A stretch of 64,000 nt of DNA from Mucilaginibacter cryoferens (GTDB lineage: Bacteria; Bacteroidota; Bacteroidia; Sphingobacteriales; Sphingobacteriaceae): contig NZ_JACHCR010000003.1 in assembly GCF_014205845.1 (NCBI RefSeq), positions 1 through 64,000 on the forward strand. Reading direction: 5' to 3'. Numbering within the stretch: the first letter of the stretch is position 1; every line of letters starts with the position of its first letter. The notes below the pieces were generated by a model, which made no database searches, was not told where the DNA came from, and saw only the letters and a list, made by a program, of their open reading frames with translations. This document shows positions 35,192 through 43,368 of this stretch, in pieces. The translations under genes and the position numbers were made by a program.

Positions 35192-35637
35192 TACTTCTAT
35201 ATAGTTACTTTCGTAAAAGTACAGAATTTATTCATATGTCGTTTTGTCTTTAGAGGCTGTGTCACTCTACACTTTTACCTAACTATTAAACAAGAAATTG
35301 CATCTTGTTATTTGATTGGCAAAAAGTTCGTTCATAGTAAAATAAATAAATGTTCGTTATACTTATTGTCTTTTATCATCTCTATCAATAGGTATATAAA
35401 TTTATGTCTGCATGCTTTCTTACTAAAAACGTTTAGATATTTCTCGCATCGCCTTGTCCAAGAAGTGCACTCAACGCCTCTAACCGAGATAAAATTTTTA
35501 AATCACTATAAAAATGTCTCGAAATTTGTATCTCTTGGAGTACAAAAGCACATGCAAAGTACTTCAAAAGGCCCTTAAATCAATGATTTAGCGGGAGCTA
35601 AATTGGCGTGCGTTTGTGCCAGTTTGACGTTACCTAC
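35192..35637. other. AT-rich leader of the restriction-modification insert; no gene seen
   Basis: A TACTTTTA box on the minus strand near 35214 could drive the methyltransferase. The hairpin AACAAGA / TCTTGTT is at 35289-35309. TAAATCA-A-TGATTTA at 35576-35590 coincides with the return to host-like composition and may mark the insert edge. An 88-codon open frame (35312-35578) has no recognisable protein features and no promoter. Confidence 0.5.
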
Positions 35638-37656
35638 CTACCAAATCTTAACCCTCTCCCCTTCCGCCTTGTAATTTTTATCGCCCGGCTGCACGTTAAA
35701 TGCTTTGTAAAACGGGGCGAAGTTCATTAATGGGCCATTTACACGCCACATGGCCGGCGAATGCGGGTTGGTGTTTACGTAGGTGCGCAGAAACTCGTCC
35801 CTGGTTTTTACCCGCCAGATGCGGGCTATCGACAGGAAGAAGCGCTGATCGGGCGTAAAGCCGTCAATTTTAACGTTGCCTTTTCCCTGTTCGGTCATTT
35901 TAAAGGCGTCGTAGGCAATAGCGATGCCGCCATTATCGGCGGTATTTTCGCCCAGGGTGAGCGCGCCTTTTATGTGTACGGTATCTAAAACAGTAAACGA
36001 GCCATATAAATTGGCCAATTGTTTTGTTTTCTCCCTAAACTTTTGGTAATCTTCTTTTGTCCACCAGTTTTTTACGTTGCCGTCTTTATCAAATTGCGCG
36101 CCCTGATCGTCAAAGGCGTGCGTCATTTCGTGGCCAATCACCATGCCTATGCCGCCATAATTAATGGCATCGTCTGCCGAAAAATCAAAGTAGGGATATT
36201 GCAGGATGCCCGCCGGGAAAACAACTTCGTTAAACGAAGGATTGTAATAAGCGGTAACCGTAGATGGTGTTGTGCCCCATTCTGTCCTGTCAACCGGTTT
36301 GTTTAGTTTGGCTAATTGAGTTTGATAGTCGTTTTGTTTAAGCCACAGGATGTTTTCAAAGTATTTGGTCCGGTTGATCTGCACCTTATCGTAATTGCGC
36401 CATTTATCGGGGTAGCCTAATTTTTTGGTGATGGCATATAATTTTTCTTTCGCTTTTTGTTTGGTGCTATCGCTCATCCAGTCGAGGTGATTGATCCTGT
36501 TTTCGAAAGATTTTTGCAGGTTGTTTACCAATACCAGCACGCGTTTTTTGGCGTCCTCGTTAAAATATCGTTTTACATACAATTGCCCCAAAGCCTGCCC
36601 CAAATAACTGTCGACGTTTTGCGTCATGATTTGCCTGCGGGTTTTTTGTACGGCCTGTCCGTTTAATACTTTATTAAATTCAAACGAGGCATCTACAAAT
36701 GGTTTGCTCAATATTTCGGCGTAGTTTTGGAGGGTGGCGGCTTTTAAATAAATTTTCCAGTCGGTTATGGATACTGATTTCAATAGTATGTTCAACTTAT
36801 CGTAATAAGCGGGCTGGCCCATATCAACCGAGTCGGTTGCTGCGCCCAGTTCGGCAAGCAATGTTGGCCAGCCTATATTAGCTTGTGTTTTGCTGATGGC
36901 GGCAACCGCTACCTTATGGTAATTGGCATTAACATCCCTTAATTGGATATTGGTTTTATGCGATGCCGCGTTTTGCTGCTCGATGCTGTAGGCGATAGCT
37001 GCATTTTTTGTGGCGGCGGCAGGGTTGCTCCCCGTTAATTGGAACAGGGTGCCTAAGTATTTTTTATAGGCCTGCTGAATGCCAAGCGTAGATGAATCTG
37101 TTTTAAAATAATAATCCCTTTCTGGCAAACCAATGCCGGTTTGCGATGCATGGGCAATATTGATGCTGCTGTTTTTGTTATCGGGGTAAATATCAAAGCC
37201 AATAATGAGTCCGTTCCCGGTTTTTAGCTGCGCTGCCACAAATTTGATGAGTGATGGCACGTTGGCTATAGCATCAATTTGTGTCAGTATTGGTTTAATG
37301 GGCTGGTATCCGCGTTGGTTAATGGTTACGGTATCCATACCCGAAGCGTAGAAATCGCCCACCTTTTGGTCGATGCTGCCCGGGGTATTTTTAGTTTTTG
37401 AAACACTATCCAGGATATTTTGCAGCAGCAGTTTTTGAGGAATGTTCATGAAACTGTACGAACCCACGCCCGATTGATCGGCAGCAATTTTCGCAGTATC
37501 GTACCAGCGCCCGTTAACAAAGCGAAAAAAATTATCGCCGGGTTTTGTCAGGGAGTCGATCCCGGCAACGTCAACAAAACCTTTTTTGTGATCGTCCTGG
37601 TATTTCCAGGCACCCAAAACAACTAACGCTACACACAGATAAAATACTTTATTCAT
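35638..37656 (-). CDS. M13-family zinc metallopeptidase (PepO/neprilysin type), copy 2
   Basis: 672 residues. The N-terminal YLCVALVVLGAW looks like a signal or anchor. The zinc site GHEMTHAFDDQGAQFD has His509 and His513; ENTADNGG supplies the third ligand (ENIADLGG in copy 1). The overall plan and the terminal RVKIW match copy 1, so these are paralogs about 12 kb apart. It is probably a cell-envelope oligopeptidase. A TACCTTTA box on the minus strand at 37673-37680 is a plausible -7. Confidence 0.92.
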   Translation of the reverse strand: MNKVFYLCVALVVLGAWKYQDDHKKGFVDVAGIDSLTKPGDNFFRFVNGRWYDTAKIAADQSGVGSYSFMNIPQKLLLQNILDSVSKTKNTPGSIDQKVGDFYASGMDTVTINQRGYQPIKPILTQIDAIANVPSLIKFVAAQLKTGNGLIIGFDIYPDNKNSSINIAHASQTGIGLPERDYYFKTDSSTLGIQQAYKKYLGTLFQLTGSNPAAATKNAAIAYSIEQQNAASHKTNIQLRDVNANYHKVAVAAISKTQANIGWPTLLAELGAATDSVDMGQPAYYDKLNILLKSVSITDWKIYLKAATLQNYAEILSKPFVDASFEFNKVLNGQAVQKTRRQIMTQNVDSYLGQALGQLYVKRYFNEDAKKRVLVLVNNLQKSFENRINHLDWMSDSTKQKAKEKLYAITKKLGYPDKWRNYDKVQINRTKYFENILWLKQNDYQTQLAKLNKPVDRTEWGTTPSTVTAYYNPSFNEVVFPAGILQYPYFDFSADDAINYGGIGMVIGHEMTHAFDDQGAQFDKDGNVKNWWTKEDYQKFREKTKQLANLYGSFTVLDTVHIKGALTLGENTADNGGIAIAYDAFKMTEQGKGNVKIDGFTPDQRFFLSIARIWRVKTRDEFLRTYVNTNPHSPAMWRVNGPLMNFAPFYKAFNVQPGDKNYKAEGERVKIW

Positions 37657-37772
37657 AAACAGTCAATTTGCTTAAAGGTAATAATTTAGCAATACGTTGC
37701 GGAATGAAAAAGGGGGAAATTTTTAAAATGGGGGTGCGTCGACCGTTGGTGTATCCCGCTGAAGATATACGC

Positions 37773-37875
37773 CATGCTAAAACCAATTAGCAAAGTTATT
37801 CATGGCTTCCATGCACCTCCATCGATAGCAAACCGTCATACTAAAACGAATTAGCAACTTCATCCATAGCTTGCC
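37773..37875. repeat. Imperfect direct repeat upstream of the thioesterase gene
   Basis: Two units of about 38 nt at 37773-37810 and 37837-37875, both CAT(G/A)CTAAAAC(C/G)AATTAGCAA, then a CATGGCTTCC / CATAGCTTGCC tail. They are in direct orientation, 64 nt apart, in the spacer between divergent genes. Confidence 0.6.
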
Positions 37876-37940
37876 TAAGGAGCAATTGACTGAGCTAAAA
37901 CGTTCTTTAATTTTACTATGCTGCAAAACACGGATTGCCC

Positions 37941-37948
37941 TATATTTG
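37941..37948 (+). promoter_or_regulatory. -7 promoter box of the thioesterase gene
   Basis: TATATTTG, 25 nt before ATG 37974. It argues against the upstream ATG at 37935. Confidence 0.55.
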
Positions 37949-37973
37949 CGCACTACTTATTAAAAACAGCCAC

Positions 37974-38390
37974 ATGGAATACTCAAAAACTTACGTTGCT
38001 AAAGACGAGCACATAGATGTGCAGCAAATTATGGATGGGTTATACTACCCGTTTTATATGGAATACTGCCGCCACGATTATATCAGGGAAGTACTGGGCT
38101 TCGATTTTGAGATTGAGGCCAACAATGGCATTTATATGGTGCTATCCAACTACAGCATCAGCTTTTTACGGTCGTTAAAAAAGGGGGATGAGTTTACGGT
38201 TACCTGCACGTTGTATAAAGACAAGGCGGGCTCGCCTAAACTGCATTTTAAACAAACCATTGTTTTTAATAACAAGGTAATGACCAAAGCCTTATTTACG
38301 GGCACCTGCGTACCCGCAACAGGCGGCAGGCCGTATTTGCCAGCATCAGTATTGGAGAAAATACAGGATGCCCCGGTATTGGAGGATTAA
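37974..38390 (+). CDS. Hotdog-fold acyl-CoA thioesterase (4HBT family)
   Basis: About 138 residues from ATG 37974. The pattern VDVQQIMDGLYYPFYMEYCR (here IDVQQIMDG) near residue 15 and RSLKKGDEFTVTCTLY near 60-75 matches 4-hydroxybenzoyl-CoA-thioesterase-like hotdog proteins. The Tyr/Glu pair in FYMEYCRHDY lies at the usual active-site helix, where many members have Asp. The substrate is unknown. It is monocistronic. Confidence 0.82.
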   Translation: MEYSKTYVAKDEHIDVQQIMDGLYYPFYMEYCRHDYIREVLGFDFEIEANNGIYMVLSNYSISFLRSLKKGDEFTVTCTLYKDKAGSPKLHFKQTIVFNNKVMTKALFTGTCVPATGGRPYLPASVLEKIQDAPVLED

Positions 38391-38410
38391 GACTATTACT
38401 TTGTAACCGC

Positions 38411-38501
38411 TATGCAACAAATCCTATGCATTAAAACTGCAATATCTTAATACAATAATTATTGCTAACTTTATGATGTAGATAGAAATTGTTGTTGCAT
38501 A
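38411..38501. promoter_or_regulatory. Spaced inverted repeat before the toxin-antitoxin genes
   Basis: TATGCAACAA at 38411-38420 and its exact complement TTGTTGCATA at 38492-38501 bracket the likely promoter (TAACTTTA at 38466-38473). These could be two operator half-sites for the antitoxin. Confidence 0.4.
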
Positions 38502-38511
38502 AAAACATTAT

Positions 38512-38712
38512 ATGGAAACGGTTACTATAGAATTAACAAATCAAAAGGCTTACAAAATTTTGAAAGACCTGGAGGAGCTTAATATCATTAAGATGGTAAA
38601 AAAGCCTTCTACATTATCCTCGTTACGCCAAAAAATTCAAACCAAAATGAGCAATGAAGATATTGATAAGCAACTCCATAATCTTCGTGACGAATGGCAA
38701 AGACCTACCTGA
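38512..38712 (+). CDS. Putative antitoxin of a VapBC-like pair
   Basis: 66 residues. It begins METVTIELTNQKAYKILKDL, a strand-helix start like that of small DNA-binding antitoxins. The charged C-terminal half (NEDIDKQLHNLRDEWQ) would bind the toxin. The last 19 nt overlap the PIN-domain gene, the normal antitoxin-first arrangement. Assigned by position and size; no recognised DNA-binding family is certain. Confidence 0.7.
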   Translation: METVTIELTNQKAYKILKDLEELNIIKMVKKPSTLSSLRQKIQTKMSNEDIDKQLHNLRDEWQRPT

Positions 38713-39089
38713 TTGACACATCGGCCGTAATTAAATATCTTAATACATCGTTACCGGCAAGTGGTTTGCAATTTATAGATGGCATTATTGATGAGGAATC
38801 GCAATTATCGTTTATTTCTGAAATTGAGCTACAGGTTTGGAACCCACCCAATGCGGAGGATTTAGAAATTTATAGGCTTTTTGTTTACCAGGCCGATATT
38901 ATTGGCGTTGACGAAGGTATAATTGCCGAAGCCATACTGATTCGAAAAAACTATCAACTTAAACTACCCGATGCCGTGATTGCCGCAACAGCTATTACAC
39001 ATAATTTAACGCTTGTTGCCGATAATGATAAAGACTTTTTAAAAGTTACGACGCTGAAATATATAAATCCCAATGGGAAGATTCAGTAA
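38694..39089 (+). CDS. PIN-domain ribonuclease toxin (VapC-like)
   Basis: 131 residues. The four PIN acidic residues are in place: Asp8 in LIDTSAVIKYL, Glu43 in ISEIELQV, Asp93 in LPDAVIAATA and Asp109-113 in VADNDKDF. Such toxins cut RNA, often tRNA, and are held inactive by the partner antitoxin encoded just before it. The gene pair is compact and has no other genes attached. Confidence 0.88.
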   Translation: MAKTYLIDTSAVIKYLNTSLPASGLQFIDGIIDEESQLSFISEIELQVWNPPNAEDLEIYRLFVYQADIIGVDEGIIAEAILIRKNYQLKLPDAVIAATAITHNLTLVADNDKDFLKVTTLKYINPNGKIQ

Positions 39090-39239
39090 CCGAAAAGCAC
39101 CACTAGCCTGACATCGAAATACGATTCACGAATTTACTCAGCTTAGTGCTCCATCTTACGCCCGACTTTTGATACCAAATTTCGGGGGAGGGGAATCACA
39201 CGGAGGCCAATGCTTTTTGTTTAACATCGAGAAGTTAGT

Positions 39240-40025
39240 TTATACAGCCAACGCCTTAGGTAGCATCAACAAAAAGGGCATAGCTTTCTGATAATCTAAT
39301 TGCTTGTAAAAGATGCCCAGGCTGTTGAGATTTTTGTAGTATTGATTTACGTTGGTGTAATAATTGAGCTCGCTTTGCAGATACCACGCTTTAGGGCCAA
39401 GTTTTTGGGCGATGAACCATTTTTCGAGTAGCCGCGCCGCCCGGCCGTTGCCATCATCAAAGGGGTGGATATTTACAAATACCATGTGGATGAACGATGC
39501 GAAATAAAATACTTCGGCATGGCTAAGCTCCTGCGTTTTTAATTGTTCGATATCCTCCCAAAGCAGGTTAAAAAGTGTACTAACCTGGCTGGCTGGAGCA
39601 GCTTCGAACTGAATACGACCAGTTGCATGTTCCATAACTACCATATTGCCGGTACGGAATGCGCCGCGCTTACTTTGAGGCAATAAATGGGCAGCAATCA
39701 GTTGATGGGCAGCAAAAAAGCAGGTAACAGTTAGCTGGTTTTGCTGCGCGAAAATGTAGGCCTGGTAAAGGTCATCCGGCTTTTGTACCAGGTTGGGCTG
39801 GTACTCTATATTCAGCATCTTATGTTTAAGATAGCTGTCTACCTCCATCTGCTCGCCCTCTATGCGCGACGAAGTAATGGCCGATACTGAAGTATAAAAA
39901 CTAAACGTGTCTGTCGAAATTTCGGCATCCTTTAACCCTTCAAATGCCGGTTGCAAACCGGCACTTACCTGTTGCCGGTATTCGGCAAGCAGGTTAACGG
40001 GTATAATTTTTAGTTTTTTGTACAT
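39240..40025 (-). CDS. Fic-domain protein with intrinsic inhibitory helix, short form
   Basis: 261 residues. The Fic motif HPFDDGNGR is at 187-195 with all catalytic residues (His187 and the anion-binding GNGR). An inhibitory helix motif, S-SRI-EG at residues 52-57, lies on the N-terminal side, fitting class II Fic proteins that restrain their own AMP transfer. Many relatives continue with a winged-helix domain to about 370 residues; here the protein stops soon after the Fic fold. AMPylation is the usual activity; the target is unknown. Confidence 0.88.
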   Translation of the reverse strand: MYKKLKIIPVNLLAEYRQQVSAGLQPAFEGLKDAEISTDTFSFYTSVSAITSSRIEGEQMEVDSYLKHKMLNIEYQPNLVQKPDDLYQAYIFAQQNQLTVTCFFAAHQLIAAHLLPQSKRGAFRTGNMVVMEHATGRIQFEAAPASQVSTLFNLLWEDIEQLKTQELSHAEVFYFASFIHMVFVNIHPFDDGNGRAARLLEKWFIAQKLGPKAWYLQSELNYYTNVNQYYKNLNSLGIFYKQLDYQKAMPFLLMLPKALAV

Positions 40026-40164
40026 GTCGCTGTTTGCTGCGCTTACGGCCTTCGGTGTTCAAAGCTAATTAAAAGGTACGGAAATTTTCATTCGCCTCTT
40101 GAGATGGAGTGAACGATGGAATGACCAATAAAGACACACGCGGCACGCGTGCGCCAGCACCTGC

Positions 40165-40223
40165 GCATTTCTTTACGCACGCATAAACACACCCCTCCGC
40201 CCCTCTCGAGAGTGGATTCGCAC
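40165..40223. repeat. CTCGAG-centred palindromic repeat (family D), opposite orientation
   Basis: CGCATAAACACACCCCTCCG then CCCCTCTCGAGAGTGGATTC and GCACAAAG, the reverse complement of the 24148 copy with few changes. A 87-codon frame crossing it is rejected. Confidence 0.7.
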
Positions 40224-40284
40224 AAAGACCCTCGCTTTTACATCAAAAAACCATCTGCACATCTGAAATTTGAAATCTGCACAT

Positions 40285-41688
40285 CTACGCCTTCAACCCC
40301 TCTATTTCCTTCAAACTTTTTGGCAGGTATTTACCTAACAAATGACTGCCAGTATCGGTTATCAAAAAATTATCCTCTATACGGATGCCACCGAAATCGC
40401 GGTAGGTGTTGAGTACGTTGTAGTTTATAAATTCGGCGTACTTGTTTTCGGCCTGCCAGCGGTCGATCAGTTCGGGGATGATGTAGATGCCGGGTTCGAT
40501 GGTAAGCACGTAACCCGCTTCCAGTTCGCGGCCCAGGCGCAGCGATTTGAGGCCGAAAACGGTGGTTTCTTTTTTAAGGGTATCGGTGTAGCCAACGTAG
40601 GGTTCGCCAAGGTCTTCCATATCGTGGGTATCCATGCCCAGCATGTGGCCCAGTCCGCACTGGAAAAACATGGTATGCGCGCCTGCGGCAACGGCTTCTG
40701 CGGCATCACCTTTCATAATGCCGGCCTGGCTTAATCCTTCTACCAGTTTCTGGCAGGCAGCCAGGTGAATATCTTTATAACGCACACCTGGTTTCAGCAT
40801 GCCGATGGCGTGATCCATGGAGTTAAGCACAACCTCGTATAGTTCGGCCTGGCGGGTGGTAAACTTTTGGCCCACGGGCACGGTGCGGGTAAGGTCGCCG
40901 CCGTAATGCATAGCGCTTTCGGCGCCGATGTCGCAAAGCAGCATCTGGCCGTCTTGCAGGGTATGCCCATAGTAATGGGTATGCAGGGTTTCGCCACGCG
41001 GCGTAATAATGGCCGGGTAACCCAGGCGCGAATCGGCCGCTATAGCCACTTCATTGGCCTTGGCAACCAGCTCGTAACCTTTAATACCGGGGCGGGTATT
41101 TTTAATAACCGCCAGCTGCATATCCACACTGGTAGATACGGCTTTCTCCATTTCGGCAATCTCCAGCGGGGTTTTAATAACACGCTGAGCAATTACCGCT
41201 TTGGTGAGCTTTACAGAAACATGGTCGGCAACGTCCTGCAAACTCACGTTAAGCCAGGCCGCCAGTTTAATTTTATTTTCGGGGCGGTAAGGCGGCAAAA
41301 TATGCACCTTACGGTTTGCCGTTTGCGCTTTATGAATGTAGTGACTTACGTCATCGTATGGGCGGGTTTGGGCAACGCCTACCATGGCGGCCATTTCACT
41401 TACGGTAGGCAGTACGCCAGTCCAGATGATGTCGTCGATGCTCAGTTCGTTGCCGAAGATCACCTCTTCGCCGGTATCGGTATCAATTACGGCAGCCAGC
41501 CCGGCAACATCCAAACCAAAGTAATATAGAAAGGTACTATCCTGGCGGTAGCTGAAATGATTATCTTTATAATTCATGCTGCTTTCCTCGTTGCCAAGGA
41601 GCAGGATGAGGCCATCGTTGGCCATGCTTTGTTTCAATACCTGCCTTCTATCGGCATAAACCTGCTTATCGAATAGTTGAAGAGTCAT
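40285..41688 (-). CDS. pepP: Xaa-Pro aminopeptidase (M24B, PepP-like)
   Basis: About 467 residues from ATG 41688. The N-terminal creatinase-like half (LGNEESSMNYKDNHFSYRQD) is followed by the pita-bread catalytic half. Metal ligands are visible in LCDIGAESAMHYGGDLTRT (Asp pair), GLGHMLGMDTHD (His), TIEPGIY (Glu) and GGIRIEDN (Glu). It removes N-terminal residues before proline. The frame is open to 41745, but the TATATTTG -7 box at 41693-41700 ends only 4 nt before ATG 41688, so the transcript appears to begin at or near the start codon. Confidence 0.92.
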   Translation of the reverse strand: MTLQLFDKQVYADRRQVLKQSMANDGLILLLGNEESSMNYKDNHFSYRQDSTFLYYFGLDVAGLAAVIDTDTGEEVIFGNELSIDDIIWTGVLPTVSEMAAMVGVAQTRPYDDVSHYIHKAQTANRKVHILPPYRPENKIKLAAWLNVSLQDVADHVSVKLTKAVIAQRVIKTPLEIAEMEKAVSTSVDMQLAVIKNTRPGIKGYELVAKANEVAIAADSRLGYPAIITPRGETLHTHYYGHTLQDGQMLLCDIGAESAMHYGGDLTRTVPVGQKFTTRQAELYEVVLNSMDHAIGMLKPGVRYKDIHLAACQKLVEGLSQAGIMKGDAAEAVAAGAHTMFFQCGLGHMLGMDTHDMEDLGEPYVGYTDTLKKETTVFGLKSLRLGRELEAGYVLTIEPGIYIIPELIDRWQAENKYAEFINYNVLNTYRDFGGIRIEDNFLITDTGSHLLGKYLPKSLKEIEGLKA

Positions 41689-41692
41689 GTTG

Positions 41693-41700
41693 CAAATATA
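41693..41700 (-). promoter_or_regulatory. -7 promoter box abutting the pepP start codon
   Basis: TATATTTG on the minus strand, 4 nt from the ATG; implies a leaderless or nearly leaderless mRNA. Confidence 0.5.
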
Positions 41701-41880
41701 AGTAGCCCTGCTCCCCGATGGGGAGTTTTGCATGGATATTTTCAAAAAAAATTGAACACTTTTTAAAGTAGTTAAAAGTCCTGGTTTTTCTCAGTTTTTT
41801 ATCCATGAAGTACCTATTTTTATCTTGTTTTTCATGCTTTTTCACCTATAAATATATGCTTTTTCTCGAAAAACAGCGTT

Positions 41881-43368
41881 TTAAGAAGTTTGGGGGAAAT
41901 CGTCAGCAATCCAGCCGCTCACAATTTTTGCAGAGAGCAAACAAAGTGGTATCCCACCACCCGGGTGAACACTCCCCCCGCAAAAATACAGGTTCTTAAT
42001 TTTAGCCGACCGGTTAGCATGTCGCAAAAAAGCCGCGAACCGGCTGTTACTACTGGTACCATACAAAGAGCCCTGATAGGATGACGTTTTGCTCTCAATA
42101 CCCCGCGGATCGAGGATGGTTTCGGATACGATGAGGCTGCCTATATCATCGCCCAAAATGCGGGTAAGTTTTTTGAGGATATTTTCGCGGGCGGTGGCAA
42201 TCAGGCTATCCCAGTCTTGCCCTGTGTTGGCAGGTACATTGATCATGGTAAACCAGTTTTCGCAGCCTTCAGGAGCGTCGCCTGGTTTATATTTAGAGCT
42301 GATATTGAGATAGATAGTAGGCTCGTGAAAAATATCCTGGTTCTGCCATATGTGGTCAAATTCGGCCTTGTAATCTATGCTAAAAAAGATATTATGCAGG
42401 TCGAGTTCGGGAAACTGCTTGCTGATACCCCAGTAAAATATCAATGCCGAACTACTACGCTCCTGGCTTAATATCTTTTTGGGGAATAGCTGTGGGTGAT
42501 CTTTTAAAAGCCGATGGTAGGTAAACCAAACATCCATGTTAGAAATGATGATATCGCCATGAATGATATCGCCTTTTACCTTAAGTGCGGCAGCTTTATT
42601 ATCCTTTATAACAAGCTCATCAACAGGTGAGTTATAATGAAATATAACACCTAAAGATTCTGCCAGTTTAACCAGGCTATCGGTAATACTGTACATACCA
42701 TCATGGGGGAAATAAGCACCATAGTGCTGCTCCAAATGCGGAATCACATTTAGTGTTGCCGGGGCGGCATAGGGGTTGGAGCCGTTGTAGGTGGCATACC
42801 TGTTATAAAACTGCACCAGGCGGTCATCCTTAAAAAAACCGCCATTGGCCTTATGCATGGTACGGAACGCGTCGATCCTGGGGAAGCCAAAAACAGATCT
42901 TACTGCATCCCAGCGCAAAAAGGTTTTAAGCCGGTGTAGTGATCGTTCTAAAAAAACGTGATTGGTAATACCGTAAACGTCAGCGCTATTGGCAAGGTAT
43001 TTTTCAACTGAAGTAACAGGCTCGCCGGTGGCCTTATTTACCTCGGCAGCAAACAGTTCTGCATCAGCATAGGCATTTATGCGGGCGCCGTCCTCATAAA
43101 AATATTGGCAAACCTTATCCAGCTTTTGATAGGTAAAAAACTCTTTAGGCTTTTTACCGGCAAGGGTAAACAGCTCGTCCACATACTGAGGCATGGTGAA
43201 CAGGCTTGGCCCGGCATCAAACCTAAAGCCATCCTTTTCAAATTGGGATAGCTTACCACCGGGATAGCTATTAGCCTCAAAAACTTCAACCTGGTGGCCC
43301 TGTACCGCAAGCCTTATCGCTGTCGCGATACCTGCTATGCCAGAGCCAATTACCAGAGCCTTAGGCAT
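41881..43368 (-). CDS. CrtI/CrtD-like phytoene (carotenoid) desaturase
   Basis: 495 residues. The N-terminal FAD motif VIGSGIAGIATAIRLAVQG is at 5-23, followed by VEVFEANSYPGGKLSQ and FDAGPSLFTMP, typical of carotenoid desaturases. The C-terminal NLYFCGGSVHPGGGIPLCL segment is the second FAD-binding signature. It desaturates a carotenoid backbone at the membrane; whether it is a phytoene desaturase or a 1-hydroxycarotenoid 3,4-desaturase cannot be decided. No phytoene synthase or cyclase is in the window. It overlaps the epimerase gene by 8 nt. Confidence 0.87.
   Translation of the reverse strand: MPKALVIGSGIAGIATAIRLAVQGHQVEVFEANSYPGGKLSQFEKDGFRFDAGPSLFTMPQYVDELFTLAGKKPKEFFTYQKLDKVCQYFYEDGARINAYADAELFAAEVNKATGEPVTSVEKYLANSADVYGITNHVFLERSLHRLKTFLRWDAVRSVFGFPRIDAFRTMHKANGGFFKDDRLVQFYNRYATYNGSNPYAAPATLNVIPHLEQHYGAYFPHDGMYSITDSLVKLAESLGVIFHYNSPVDELVIKDNKAAALKVKGDIIHGDIIISNMDVWFTYHRLLKDHPQLFPKKILSQERSSSALIFYWGISKQFPELDLHNIFFSIDYKAEFDHIWQNQDIFHEPTIYLNISSKYKPGDAPEGCENWFTMINVPANTGQDWDSLIATARENILKKLTRILGDDIGSLIVSETILDPRGIESKTSSYQGSLYGTSSNSRFAAFLRHANRSAKIKNLYFCGGSVHPGGGIPLCLLSAKIVSGWIADDFPQTS

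Noticed and set aside
35312-35578. 88-codon open frame next to the methyltransferase, considered as a controller protein
   Set aside because: No helix-turn-helix, no promoter or ribosome site; composition is that of AT-rich non-coding DNA.
40149-40412. 87-codon open frame
   Set aside because: Crosses a family D repeat and the end of the pepP gene.
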